Assembly: GCA_003343905.1 (NCBI GenBank)
Contig: QAKI01000058.1
Location: 18,802-42,284 of the forward strand
Length of the DNA: 23,483 nt
Origin: Subdoligranulum variabile
GTDB lineage: Bacteria > Bacillota > Clostridia > Oscillospirales > Ruminococcaceae
Direction: 5' to 3'
Positions within the stretch are counted from its first letter, which is position 1. Every line of letters starts with the position of its first letter. Positions 13,512 through 21,520 of this stretch are shown here, piece after piece. Both the position numbers and the translations under genes were made by a program. Below the pieces are notes generated by a model, which was not told where the DNA came from, made no database searches, and worked only from the letters and a program-made list of their open reading frames with translations.

Positions 13512-14183
13512 ATGAGAAAAAAGAATGATTCCGCTTTGTACGGTGTGATCGGCATGGGCCGGTTCGGCACCGCGCTGGTCAAGACGCTGACCCAGGCGGG
13601 CAAAGAGGTCATCGCCATCGACAAAAACGAGGAAAAAGTCCGCGAGGTGCGGGAATACACCGACTATGCCTTTGTGGTGGACAACCTCAGCGAAGCCGCC
13701 CTGAAAGAAACGGGCATCCAGAACTGCGGCACGGTCACGGTCTGCATCGGCGAGCAGGTGGATATGAGCATCCTGACGACGATGCTGGTCATCAAGATGG
13801 GCGTGCCCCATGTGATCGCCAAGGCCACCAGCGAAGTCCACGGCGAGGTGCTCAAGCGGCTGGGCGCGTCGGTCGTCTACCCGGAAGCGGACATGGCCGT
13901 GCGCATCGGGCGGCGGCTGATCTTCGGCAACCTGCTGGATTACGTGGCGCTGGCGGACGGCGTGGAGGTGCGCCGTATCGCGGCCGGGGGCCGCGCGCTG
14001 GGCCGGACCGTGCAGCAGATGGATGTGCGCCGGGTCTATGGCATCAACATCATCGCGGTGGAGCGCAGCGGCCATACCGACGTGGAATTTGACGCCGGGT
14101 ACGCCTTTGCCGTGGGCGATACGATCACGGTCATCGGCAGCGCGGACAACATCGACCGCTTCGAGCAGGACCTGGAAGAGTAA
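13512..14183 (+). CDS. ktrA: Potassium uptake regulatory subunit KtrA (RCK domain)
   Basis: Cytosolic ring-forming subunit that binds ATP/ADP or NAD(H) and gates KtrB. The 223-residue length is typical. The RCK_N Rossmann fold shows GVIGMGRFG (11-19) and an acidic residue at the end of the second strand (IAIDKN, Asp37). The RCK_C domain (about 137-220), the part that binds c-di-AMP in several Firmicutes, follows FGNLLDYVALADGVEV. The start ATG has only a weak ribosome site (AGGTG, 9 nt away), so it may be translated partly by coupling to ktrB. A repeat D palindrome and terminator follow the stop by 15 nt. Confidence 0.95.
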   Translation: MRKKNDSALYGVIGMGRFGTALVKTLTQAGKEVIAIDKNEEKVREVREYTDYAFVVDNLSEAALKETGIQNCGTVTVCIGEQVDMSILTTMLVIKMGVPHVIAKATSEVHGEVLKRLGASVVYPEADMAVRIGRRLIFGNLLDYVALADGVEVRRIAAGGRALGRTVQQMDVRRVYGINIIAVERSGHTDVEFDAGYAFAVGDTITVIGSADNIDRFEQDLEE

Positions 14184-14198
14184 GGCGCCGGGGCGCAA

Positions 14199-14263
14199 GT
14201 CCTTTCTTTGCAAAGAAAGGACCAAAGAAACTCCAGAGAAAATCGCATATCCATGCGATTTTT
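14199..14263 (+). repeat. Repeat D half-cassette (palindrome plus terminator) after ktrA
   Basis: A perfect palindrome GTCCTTTCTTTG / CAAAGAAAGGAC (14199-14222), CAAAGAAACTC, then the terminator hairpin (14239-14263). The order from the ktrA stop codon is the same as that after gltX and after the acetyltransferase. Confidence 0.85.
14239..14263 (+). terminator. Intrinsic terminator of ktrBA
   Basis: AAAATCGCAT-ATCC-ATGCGATTTTT: a 10-bp stem ending in five T. It lies 55 nt after the ktrA stop. Confidence 0.8.
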
Positions 14264-14350
14264 GGGGTGGACAGGACGTTTTGGGACCGGGCGGGAAACA
14301 CGCCGCGGCCGGACGGCCTGCAGGAACATTTCGACATTTTCCAAGGGGGA

Positions 14351-14398
14351 CGGGCGGCCGTTCCGGGGGCGGTGCTTCCGGGCCGGCCGCCCGGTTTT
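14351..14398 (+). terminator. GC-rich hairpin with short T-run
   Basis: CGGGCGGCCG (14351-14360) pairs with CGGCCGCCCG (14384-14393), followed by GTTTTCT. It would serve as a back-up terminator between ktrA and the kinase promoter. Confidence 0.55.
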
Positions 14399-14414
14399 CT
14401 ATGCGGGATGCACC

Positions 14415-14443
14415 TTGCAATCCCGGCGGGAATGCCGTACAAT
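14415..14443 (+). promoter_or_regulatory. Promoter of the PfkB kinase gene
   Basis: TTGCAA (14415-14420), 17 nt, TACAAT (14438-14443), about 60 nt before the start codon. Confidence 0.65.
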
Positions 14444-14503
14444 AGAAGCAACATCCGGCAGTATGCCGCCGTCCCCCACAACGAACAGGAGGTGCCCGTA
14501 TTT

Positions 14504-15592
14504 ATGGAGCATTACAACCCCATCCTGCAGGGCCAGCAAAGCCCGCAGAAGTTCATCACCATCGGCGAAGTCATGCTGCGCCTGACCCCGCCCAACTATG
14601 AAAAGATCCGCATGGCGTCCAGCTTTGAAGCCTGCTACGGCGGCAGCGAAGCCAACATCGCCCTGGCCCTTGCCAACCTGGGCGTGGATTCCACCTTCTT
14701 CAGCGTGGTGCCCAACAACTCGCTGGGCAAAAGCGCCGTGCGCTGGCTGCGCTCCAACGACGTACACTGCACGCCGATGATCCTTTCCACCAAAGAGCAG
14801 ACCCCCACCCACCGTCTGGGTACGTATTATCTGGAGACCGGCTACGGCATCCGCCCCAGCAAGGTCATCTACGACCGTATGCACAGCGCCCTGACCGAGT
14901 ACGACCTTTCCACCGTGGACCTGGACGAGCTGTTCGACGGGTTCGACTGGCTGCATCTTTCGGGCATCACCCCGGCGCTGAACCAGAACTGCGCCGATTT
15001 TATCCTGCGCTGCCTGCGCACCGCCAAGGAAAAGGGCCTGACCGTCAGCTTTGACGGCAACTTCCGCAGCCAGCTCTGGAGCTGGGAAGCCGCGCGGGAT
15101 TACTGCACCCTCTGCCTGCCCTATGTGGACGTGCTGTTCGGCATCGAACCCTACCACCTGTGGAAGGACGAGGGGGACCACAGCAAGGGCGACTGGAAGG
15201 ACGGCGTGCCCCTGCAGCCCAGCTATGAGCAGCAGGACGAGATCTTCCAGCGTTTTGTGGAGCGTTACCCCAACCTGAAATGTATCGGCCGCCATGTGCG
15301 CTATGTCCATTCCGGCAGCGAGAACAGCCTCAAAGCCTTTATGTGGTACGAGGACCACACCTTTGAAAGCCGCCTGTACACCTTCAACGTGCTGGACCGC
15401 GTGGGCGGCGGCGACGCCTTTGCCAGCGGCCTGATCTACGCCATGATGCACGGCTACCGCCCCATGGATATGATCAACTTTGCGGTGGCGTCCAGCGTCA
15501 TCAAGCACACCATCCACGGCGACGCCAACATTACCGACGATGTCGAGAGCATCCGCAACCTGATGAACATGAGTTACGACATCAAACGGTAA
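14504..15592 (+). CDS. kdgK: PfkB-family sugar kinase, probable 2-keto-3-deoxygluconate kinase
   Basis: Probably phosphorylates 2-keto-3-deoxygluconate with ATP in hexuronate or pectin catabolism. The 362-residue cytosolic protein has the ribokinase N-terminal block FITIGEVMLRLTPP (17-30), the substrate-loop YGGSEANIALALANLG (45-60) as in KdgK, SFDGNFRSQLWS in the middle, and the PfkB signature DRVGGGDAFASG with catalytic Asp304 near the C-terminus. An insertion around 210-245 (YHLWKDEGDHSKGDWK) makes it a little longer than typical kinases (about 310-345). The ATG at 14504 has AGGAGGTG about 9 nt upstream. It has its own promoter and terminator and no KDPG aldolase beside it. Other PfkB sugar kinases (fructokinase type) cannot be excluded. 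Confidence 0.85.
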   Translation: MEHYNPILQGQQSPQKFITIGEVMLRLTPPNYEKIRMASSFEACYGGSEANIALALANLGVDSTFFSVVPNNSLGKSAVRWLRSNDVHCTPMILSTKEQTPTHRLGTYYLETGYGIRPSKVIYDRMHSALTEYDLSTVDLDELFDGFDWLHLSGITPALNQNCADFILRCLRTAKEKGLTVSFDGNFRSQLWSWEAARDYCTLCLPYVDVLFGIEPYHLWKDEGDHSKGDWKDGVPLQPSYEQQDEIFQRFVERYPNLKCIGRHVRYVHSGSENSLKAFMWYEDHTFESRLYTFNVLDRVGGGDAFASGLIYAMMHGYRPMDMINFAVASSVIKHTIHGDANITDDVESIRNLMNMSYDIKR

Positions 15593-15645
15593 ATCTGTTT
15601 CCAAGGGGCGGCCGTCGCGCGCCCCTGCACGCAGAATCTCTGGCA

Positions 15646-15690
15646 GCGTTCCCCTGCCGGCACACCCCGCCGGCGGGGGAATGCTTTTTT
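15646..15690 (+). terminator. Intrinsic terminator of the kinase gene
   Basis: GCGTTCCCCTGCCGGC pairs with GCCGGCGGGGGAATGC around a short loop (G-T and one mismatch allowed), followed by TTTTTT. It lies 53 nt past the stop codon. Confidence 0.85.
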
Positions 15691-15734
15691 CTGCCGCAGT
15701 ACGGCAGGACTTTCCGCGTTTTTTTGCAAAAAAC

Positions 15735-15763
15735 TTGTGCGCGGGCGCGGAATGCGGTATAAT
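15735..15763 (+). promoter_or_regulatory. Promoter of the lipoprotein gene
   Basis: TTGTGC (15735-15740), 17 nt, perfect TATAAT (15758-15763), 44 nt before the start codon. Confidence 0.7.
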
Positions 15764-15807
15764 ATTTGCATATGTCACAACGATCACCCTCACGGAGGTT
15801 TGCTTTT

Positions 15808-16425
15808 ATGAGACGTACCCGCATTTTGAGCATGGGGGCGGTGGCCCTCTGCCTGGCGCTGAGCCTGTCCGCCTGTTCGCCCAAAGAGGCGTTGAAAGAT
15901 GTCATCGTCAGCGCCTGCACGGCGCTGGGCTTTATCGACGGCGAAGCGTCCCAGGAGGACGAAGCCGACGAAACGATGGCCGAACCCGGCGGCGATGTGA
16001 CCTTCCCCGAAGGAATGGACACCACCGAGAGCCGCCTGACCACCCAGGTGGAGGGCGACACCCTGTATGTGGCCTTCAACGGCATCCAGAACCGCAGCAC
16101 CGAATACTTTGTGCCCGCGGGCGACAGCGTGACCGTCACCGGCTACGCCACCACCGAGTCCACCAACGAGAACTACCAGACTTTCAAGGTGGCCCTGTGG
16201 GAACTGTCGGAGGACCAGACCAAGACCAGCTATGTGATCGGTTCCACCGTCTATTACCCCACCGACGGCACCAACTACACCTACACGATCACCGGCCTGA
16301 CCCCCGGCAAGCAGTATAAAGTGTATATCAGCTACGATTCCAGCGCGTTTTATATCACCGGCGGGCTGAAAGTGCAGGGCCTCGGCAGCGAGGAACTGAC
16401 CGCCATTGAAGGGGAAGAAGAATAA
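15808..16425 (+). CDS. Putative surface lipoprotein, function unknown
   Basis: 205 residues. A lipoprotein signal peptide is clear: MRRTR, a hydrophobic stretch to residue 20, and the lipobox LSAC with the modified Cys23. After an acidic linker (about 46-62) comes a region rich in Thr, Tyr and Val with alternating strands (about 68-190), ending YTYTITGLTPGKQYKVYIS. That ending is the closing strand pattern of fibronectin type III-like or other beta-sandwich domains. The C-terminus is an acidic tail (EGEEE). I recognise no family. ATG 15808 follows GGAGG by 9 nt. It has its own promoter and terminator, so it is a single-gene unit. A role as an extracellular binding or adhesion protein is only a guess. 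Confidence 0.85.
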   Translation: MRRTRILSMGAVALCLALSLSACSPKEALKDVIVSACTALGFIDGEASQEDEADETMAEPGGDVTFPEGMDTTESRLTTQVEGDTLYVAFNGIQNRSTEYFVPAGDSVTVTGYATTESTNENYQTFKVALWELSEDQTKTSYVIGSTVYYPTDGTNYTYTITGLTPGKQYKVYISYDSSAFYITGGLKVQGLGSEELTAIEGEEE

Positions 16426-16437
16426 GACCGAACGCCT

Positions 16438-16475
16438 CTGCCCGTGCCGTCTTTTTTGACAGCGCGGGCAGTTTT
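16438..16475 (+). terminator. Intrinsic terminator of the lipoprotein gene
   Basis: CTGCCCGTGC pairs with GCGCGGGCAG (one G-T pair) around a 14-nt loop, then TTTT. It lies 12 nt past the stop. Confidence 0.65.
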
Positions 16476-16501
16476 GTGGCTGACGGCAGGGGAGGAAGTT
16501 T

Positions 16502-17407
16502 ATGGGAAAGAACGAACGCAGGCAACTGGAACATACCCTGATGCTGGTGGGCTGCGCGCTGATCTGGGGCACTGCCTTTGTGTTCCAGAGCGTGGGCAGC
16601 GGGTACATGGGGCCGTACACCTTTTTGGCAAGCCGAAGCTGGCTGGCCTGTGCCTGCCTGCTGGGCCTGCTGGTGGTGCGGCGGCAGGACCAGCGCCGTC
16701 ATGGGCACCGCCTGCCTTTCTGGATCCACGGCAAAACGCTGGTCAAGGGCGGCGTGCTGTGCGGCATGGCGCTGTTTGCGGCGTCGGCTGCCCAGCAGAT
16801 GGGCATCGGCACCACCAGCACGGCCAAAGCGGGCTTCGTCACGGCGCTGTATGTGGTGCTGGTGCCGGTCTGCGGCATCTTTTTGGGGCGGCGGCCCGGC
16901 GCCAAGCTGTGGATCTGCGTGGCGGCCAGCGTGGTAGGGCTGTACCTGCTGTGCCTGGCCGGGCGCGATACCCTGGAACTGACCGGGGGCGAATGGCAGC
17001 TTTTGGCGGGCGCGGCGCTGTTCACGCTGCAAATTCTGCTGGTGCACCATTACAGCCACCAGTTGGAGGGCGTGCAGCTCAGCTTCATGCAGTTCCTTAC
17101 GGTATCGGTGCTGTCCACCGTGTTCATGTTTGTGTTCGAGAACCCCAGCCCCGCACAGTTCCAGGGCGCGGCGGTATCCATCCTGTACTGTGGCGTCATT
17201 TCCGGCGGTTTGGGCTACACATTGCAGATCGTGGGCCAGAAGGCGCTGGACCCCACCATCGCCAGCCTGGCGATGTGCCTGGAAAGTGTGTTCAGCGCGC
17301 TGGCGGGCTGGCTGTTGCTGGGCCAGACCCTTACCCCCGCCGAACTGGCGGGCTGCGGGCTGATGTTCGCCGCCATCGTCGCCAGCCAGATCCCGACTAG
17401 GCGCTGA
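16502..17407 (+). CDS. EamA/DMT-superfamily transporter
   Basis: Ten-helix membrane transporter of the drug/metabolite superfamily, typically an exporter of amino acids or other small metabolites; substrate unknown. The 301 residues show two EamA halves: the first begins HTLMLVGCALIWGTAFVFQS (10-29), with the usual WG motif near the first helix, and the second begins around residue 155 at ELTGGEWQLLAGAALFTLQI. The glutamate in CLESVFSALAGWLLLGQTLT near residue 260 is the conserved E of the second repeat. Length is normal. GAGGAAG lies 3 nt before ATG 16502. No promoter is obvious, and the gene is isolated between the lipoprotein terminator and repeat A copy 3, which starts 3 nt after its stop codon. 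Confidence 0.92.
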   Translation: MGKNERRQLEHTLMLVGCALIWGTAFVFQSVGSGYMGPYTFLASRSWLACACLLGLLVVRRQDQRRHGHRLPFWIHGKTLVKGGVLCGMALFAASAAQQMGIGTTSTAKAGFVTALYVVLVPVCGIFLGRRPGAKLWICVAASVVGLYLLCLAGRDTLELTGGEWQLLAGAALFTLQILLVHHYSHQLEGVQLSFMQFLTVSVLSTVFMFVFENPSPAQFQGAAVSILYCGVISGGLGYTLQIVGQKALDPTIASLAMCLESVFSALAGWLLLGQTLTPAELAGCGLMFAAIVASQIPTRR

Positions 17408-17410
17408 CGC

Positions 17411-17598
17411 TTCAAAAGGGGCAACAGTCGCGCACGGCTGGCGCCTGACGCTCCTGTTTCCCCTCTTTGGAATCCCCTTCGACAAAATTTACCCCAAAAC
17501 CGCGCACTCGTCGCATAGCTCCTCGCACACAATTTTGGGGTAAATTTCCCTGTATGTGTCCCCATCGCCGGCACATGTCCGTCGATGGGGACGGATTT
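17411..17598 (+). repeat. Repeat A, copy 3 (uninterrupted)
   Basis: Begins TTCAAAAGGGGCAACAG and ends CGATGGGGACGGATTTGAA. The long stem AAATTTACCCCAAAA (17485-17499) with TTTTGGGGTAAATTT (17533-17547) is perfect over 15 bp. The short stem GTCCCCATCG (17558-17567) with CGATGGGGAC (17583-17592) is perfect over 10 bp. Several stem positions differ from copies 1 and 2, with compensating changes in the opposite arm. Confidence 0.85.
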
Positions 17599-17608
17599 GA
17601 AATTCTCT

Positions 17609-17675
17609 GCTATAAAATCGCATGAATATGCGATTTTGGATAAAAGTTCTTTGGTCCTTTCTTTCAAGAAAGGAC
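17609..17675 (-). repeat. Repeat D half-cassette upstream of the ABC exporter
   Basis: Hairpin AAAATCGCAT...ATGCGATTTT (17612-17637), then AAAGTTCTTTG and a near-palindrome GTCCTTTCTTT / CAAGAAAGGAC (17654-17675). The palindrome ends a few nt before the GAGGGGGG ribosome site of the first ABC gene. Read on the minus strand it is in the stop-codon-to-terminator orientation, but no minus-strand gene precedes it. Confidence 0.75.
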
Positions 17676-17691
17676 AAGAGGGGGGAAAAAG

Positions 17692-19425
17692 ATGCAGGAT
17701 CTTCGGCTGATCTTCCGTTACGGCAAACCATACCATCGGGACCTGATCGCCGCCGTGGCCCTGATCGTGGTGGAGTGCGGGTTTGAAATGGTGATCCCCG
17801 TGCTGATGTCCACCCTGATCGACGAGGGCGTGCCCGCGCAGGATATGGGCATCATCCTGCACCAGGGCGGGCTGATGGCGCTGTGCGCGGTGCTGGCGCT
17901 CGTCACCGGCCTGCTGTACGCGCGGTTCGCGGCACGGTACGCCAACGGCTTCGCGGCGGAACTGCGCCGCGCCGAATACGCGGCGGTGGAAAAATTCGAC
18001 TTCGCCAACCTGGACCGCTTCTCCGGCGCGTCGCTCGTCACCCGCATGACCACCGACGCCACCGTGCTGCTCAACGCCGTCAACACCGGCCTGCGCCCGC
18101 TGGTCCGCAGCCCCGTCATGCTCTGCATGGGGCTGGGCATGGCTTTCATCCTCAGCCCGCGCCTGACGCTCGTGTTCGTGGTCGCCACCCCCATCCTGGC
18201 CCTGATGCTGGGCTGGATCGTCAGCCGCGTGGCGCCGCTGTACGGCCGCCAGCAGCGCGCCGTCGATCATCTGAACGGCCGCATCCAGGAATCCCTCACC
18301 GGCATCCGCGCCATCAAGGCGTTCGTGCGCGGCGACTGGGAAAATGAACAGTTCGACGCCGTCAACGGCGAACTGTGCGACGCCAGCACCGAGACCTTCC
18401 GCCACGCCGTGCTCAATACCCCCGCCTTCCAGGCGGTCATGTACGCGGCCATCCTGTGCATCATGTGGTTCGGCGGCACCTTCATCCTCGACGGTTCCAT
18501 GAGCGTCGGCCACCTGACCGCCTTCCTCAGCTATGTGCTGCAGGTCCTCAACTCGGTCATGATGTTCTCCGGCGTGTTCCTGCAAATGACCCGCTCGCTG
18601 GCCAGCGCCCGCCGTATCAGCCAGGTGCTGACCGAACAGCCCGACCTCGCCAACGCCGAACACCCGGCCGCCGTCATCCCCGACGGCGCCGTGGACTTCG
18701 ACAACGTCAGCTTCAAATATAACCCCCAGGCCGAGAAAAACGCCCTGTCCGATATCACGCTGCATATCCCGGCAGGGGCCACCGTGGGCATCATCGGCGG
18801 CACCGGCTCGGCCAAGACGACGCTGGTCCAACTGATCCCCCGCCTGTACGACGCCACCCAGGGCACCGTCCGGGTCGGCGGGCGCGATGTGCGGGACTAT
18901 GACCTGGCGGCCCTGCGGGACGCCGTGGGCATCGTGTTGCAGAAAAACCTGCTGTTCTCCGGCACCATCCGCGATAATTTGAAGTGGGGCAGCCCCGACG
19001 CCACCGACGAAGAACTGTGGGCGGCCTGCCGGGCGGCCCACGCCGAGGAATTTCTGCGCCGTATGCCCGACGGGCTGGATACCGACCTGGGCCAGGGCGG
19101 CGTCAATGTTTCCGGCGGGCAGAAACAGCGCCTTTGCATCGCCCGCACGCTGCTCAAACATCCCAAAGTTCTTATCTTTGACGATTCCACCAGCGCCGTG
19201 GATACCGCGACCGAGTCCGGCATCCGCCACGCCCTGGCGGAACTGACCGATGTGACCAAACTCATCATCGCCCAGCGCATCAGCTCGGTGCAGAGCGCCG
19301 ATATGATCGTCATTCTGGACGATGGCCGCCTGCACGCCGTCGGCACCCACGACGACCTGCTGGCCCATGACAGCATCTATCAGGAAATTTATTATTCCCA
19401 GATGAAAGGGGGCGCCGCACAATGA
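17692..19425 (+). CDS. Heterodimeric ABC exporter subunit with degenerate ATP site (TM287/BmrC-like)
   Basis: Half-transporter with six transmembrane helices (about 15-310) fused to an ATPase domain (about 330-577); expected to pump drugs, lipids or peptides out of the cell with the next gene product. The ATPase has GGTGSAKT at 369-376 (Walker A, Ala374 in place of the usual Gly), signature VSGGQ at 473-477, and Walker B LIFDD with Asp498 where the catalytic Glu normally is. Gln528 (IAQRIS) replaces the switch His. These changes mark the non-hydrolysing site of asymmetric exporters such as TM287/TM288 and BmrC/BmrD. The 577-residue length fits. ATG 17692 follows GAGGGGGGAAAAAG. The stop overlaps the next start by 4 nt (ATGA), so translation is coupled. 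Confidence 0.95.
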   Translation: MQDLRLIFRYGKPYHRDLIAAVALIVVECGFEMVIPVLMSTLIDEGVPAQDMGIILHQGGLMALCAVLALVTGLLYARFAARYANGFAAELRRAEYAAVEKFDFANLDRFSGASLVTRMTTDATVLLNAVNTGLRPLVRSPVMLCMGLGMAFILSPRLTLVFVVATPILALMLGWIVSRVAPLYGRQQRAVDHLNGRIQESLTGIRAIKAFVRGDWENEQFDAVNGELCDASTETFRHAVLNTPAFQAVMYAAILCIMWFGGTFILDGSMSVGHLTAFLSYVLQVLNSVMMFSGVFLQMTRSLASARRISQVLTEQPDLANAEHPAAVIPDGAVDFDNVSFKYNPQAEKNALSDITLHIPAGATVGIIGGTGSAKTTLVQLIPRLYDATQGTVRVGGRDVRDYDLAALRDAVGIVLQKNLLFSGTIRDNLKWGSPDATDEELWAACRAAHAEEFLRRMPDGLDTDLGQGGVNVSGGQKQRLCIARTLLKHPKVLIFDDSTSAVDTATESGIRHALAELTDVTKLIIAQRISSVQSADMIVILDDGRLHAVGTHDDLLAHDSIYQEIYYSQMKGGAAQ

Positions 19426-21281
19426 TGAAAGTCACCGGCGGCCGCCGCCCCAAAAACCTCGGCTATACCCTCGGCTGCCTGGGCCGCTACCTGGGCCGCC
19501 ACCGCATCCTGCTGGCGCTGGTGGCCGTGCTGGCTTCGGTCAGCGCCCTGGCGTCCCTGCTGGGCACCTACATGATCCGCCCGGTCGTCAACGGCCTGCT
19601 GGAAGACGGCACCCTCGCCCATCTGGCGCGGGGCGTGGGCATCACGGCGGTCATCTATCTGGTGGGCGCCCTCTGCACGCTGGGCTATACCCAGATCATG
19701 GTCCGCGCGGCCCAGAAAATTTTGCGGGAGATCCGCCGCGACCTCTTCGCCCACCTGCAAAAACTGCCGCTGCAATTCTTCGATACCAACCGCAAGGGCG
19801 ATCTGATGAGCCTGTTCACCAACGACGTGGATACCGTGTCCGACGCGCTGAACAACAGCTTCGCCCTCGTGATCCAGACCTTCGTGCAGGTCGTGGGCAC
19901 GCTGATCCTGCTGTTCGTGCTGAACTGGCAGCTTTCGCTGGTGGTGCTGGTGGGGTATGCCGCCATGTTCTGGTATATCAATTTCAGTACCCGCCGCAGC
20001 CGCGCCTACTACGCCCGGCAGCAGGGCTGCCTGGGTGAACTCGACGCCTATATCGAGGAAATGATCGCCGGGCAAAAGGTCATCAAGGTGTTCAACCACC
20101 AGCAGGCCGACCTGCAGGGCTTTGCCGCCCGCAACGAAAAACTGCGCCAGGCCGGTACCGGCGCCCAAAGCTACGCCGCCACCATGATCCCGGCGGTGGT
20201 CAGCATCGGGTATATCAACTATGCGGTCATCGCGGTGCTGGGCGGCCTTATGGTCATGAAGGGCTGGACCGACCTGGGCAGCCTGGCCAGCTATCTGGTC
20301 TTTGTGCGCCAGACCACCATGCCCATCAACCAGTTCACCCAGCAGGGCAACTTCCTGCTGGCGGCGCTGGCGGGCGCCGAGCGTATCTTCACCACCATGG
20401 AGGAAACGCCCGAGACCGACGAGGGCACCATCGACCTCGTGGCCGTGCAGGAAGCCCCCGGCGGGGCGCTGGTCCCCGCGGCGGACGGCGCAGGCGGCCG
20501 CTGGGCCTGGTGCGACCGCAGCCGCCCCGACGTGCCCTTTGTGCCGCTGTGCGGCGATGTGCGGTTCCATAACGTGGACTTTGGCTATGAGCGGGGCCGC
20601 CTGATCTTGCAGGGGCTTTCGCTCTACGCCAAACCGGGGCAGAAAATTGCCTTCGTGGGTTCCACCGGCGCGGGCAAGACCACCATCACCAACCTCATCA
20701 ACCGCTTCTACGATGTGACGGCGGGGTCCATCACCTATGACGGCATCGACGTCCGGCTCATCCGCAAGGACGCGCTGCGCCGTTCCCTGGGCATCGTGCT
20801 GCAGGATACCCACCTGTTCACCGGCACCGTGGCGGATAATATCCGCTTCGGCAAGCTGGACGCCACCCAGGAGGAAATTGAGCAGGCGGCCCGCATCGCC
20901 AATGCGGACTCCTTCATACGCCGCCTGCCCCAGGGGTATGAAACGATGGTTACGTCCGACGGCGCGAACCTGAGCCAGGGCCAGCGGCAGCTTCTGGCCA
21001 TCGCCCGCGCGGCGGTGGCGGACCCGCCGGTGCTGATCCTGGACGAAGCCACGTCCAGCATCGACACCCGCACCGAAGCCCTGATCGAAAAGGGCATGGA
21101 CCGCCTGATGGAAGGGCGCACGGTGTTCGTGATCGCCCACCGGCTGTCCACCGTGCGCAACGCCGACGCCATCATCGTGCTGGAGCACGGGCGCATCGTG
21201 GAGCGCGGCACCCATGAAGAACTGCTGGCCCATAAGGGCGAGTATTACCAGTTGTATAACGGTATGTTCGAGCTGTCCTGA
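19422..21281 (+). CDS. Heterodimeric ABC exporter subunit with canonical ATP site (TM288/BmrD-like)
   Basis: Second half-transporter, 619 residues: six helices (about 20-320) and an ATPase domain (about 380-619). Motifs: GSTGAGKT at 413-420 (Walker A), LSQGQRQ signature, VLILDE with catalytic Glu542, and switch His573 (IAHRLS). With the degenerate first subunit it should form one composite active site and one inactive site. A proline- and tryptophan-containing insert of roughly 40 residues (GGALVPAADGAGGRWAWCDR...) separates the membrane part from the ATPase domain, as I recall from other members of this group. Signature LSQGQ instead of LSGGQ is also usual for TM288 relatives. The start at 19422 overlaps the previous stop; a second ATG follows at 19425. 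Confidence 0.96.
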   Translation: MMKVTGGRRPKNLGYTLGCLGRYLGRHRILLALVAVLASVSALASLLGTYMIRPVVNGLLEDGTLAHLARGVGITAVIYLVGALCTLGYTQIMVRAAQKILREIRRDLFAHLQKLPLQFFDTNRKGDLMSLFTNDVDTVSDALNNSFALVIQTFVQVVGTLILLFVLNWQLSLVVLVGYAAMFWYINFSTRRSRAYYARQQGCLGELDAYIEEMIAGQKVIKVFNHQQADLQGFAARNEKLRQAGTGAQSYAATMIPAVVSIGYINYAVIAVLGGLMVMKGWTDLGSLASYLVFVRQTTMPINQFTQQGNFLLAALAGAERIFTTMEETPETDEGTIDLVAVQEAPGGALVPAADGAGGRWAWCDRSRPDVPFVPLCGDVRFHNVDFGYERGRLILQGLSLYAKPGQKIAFVGSTGAGKTTITNLINRFYDVTAGSITYDGIDVRLIRKDALRRSLGIVLQDTHLFTGTVADNIRFGKLDATQEEIEQAARIANADSFIRRLPQGYETMVTSDGANLSQGQRQLLAIARAAVADPPVLILDEATSSIDTRTEALIEKGMDRLMEGRTVFVIAHRLSTVRNADAIIVLEHGRIVERGTHEELLAHKGEYYQLYNGMFELS

Positions 21282-21316
21282 GCGCGCGAGCCGCGGCGGA
21301 TTTTCAAAAAAACTGC

Positions 21317-21345
21317 TTGACATTTGCCCCGCACTGTGGTATTAT
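21317..21345 (+). promoter_or_regulatory. Promoter of tRNA-fMet
   Basis: TTGACA (21317-21322), 17 nt, TATTAT (21340-21345); a TATAAT at 21343-21348 gives 20-nt spacing. The tRNA starts about 30 nt further. Confidence 0.75.
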
Positions 21346-21378
21346 AATCAGGCACCTAAAACAACGGTGCCGATATAT

Positions 21379-21454
<76 letters not shown>

Positions 21455-21484
21455 TATTGTCTTAACAAAAAAGATATGAGACCG

Positions 21485-21520
21485 AAAAACCCCGTAAACA
21501 AGCCGTTTACGGGGTTTTTT
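21485..21520 (+). terminator. Intrinsic terminator of tRNA-fMet
   Basis: AAAAACCCCGTAAAC-AAGCC-GTTTACGGGGTTTTTT: perfect stem with a six-T tail, 30 nt after the tRNA. Confidence 0.95.

Noticed and set aside
17215..19422. 735-codon minus-strand reading frame
   Set aside because: Antisense to the EamA and first ABC genes; composition is typical of an opposite-strand shadow, and it crosses repeat A and repeat D.
19392..21323. 643-codon minus-strand reading frame
   Set aside because: Antisense to the second ABC gene, with the same His/Ala/Gln-rich shadow composition and no start signals.
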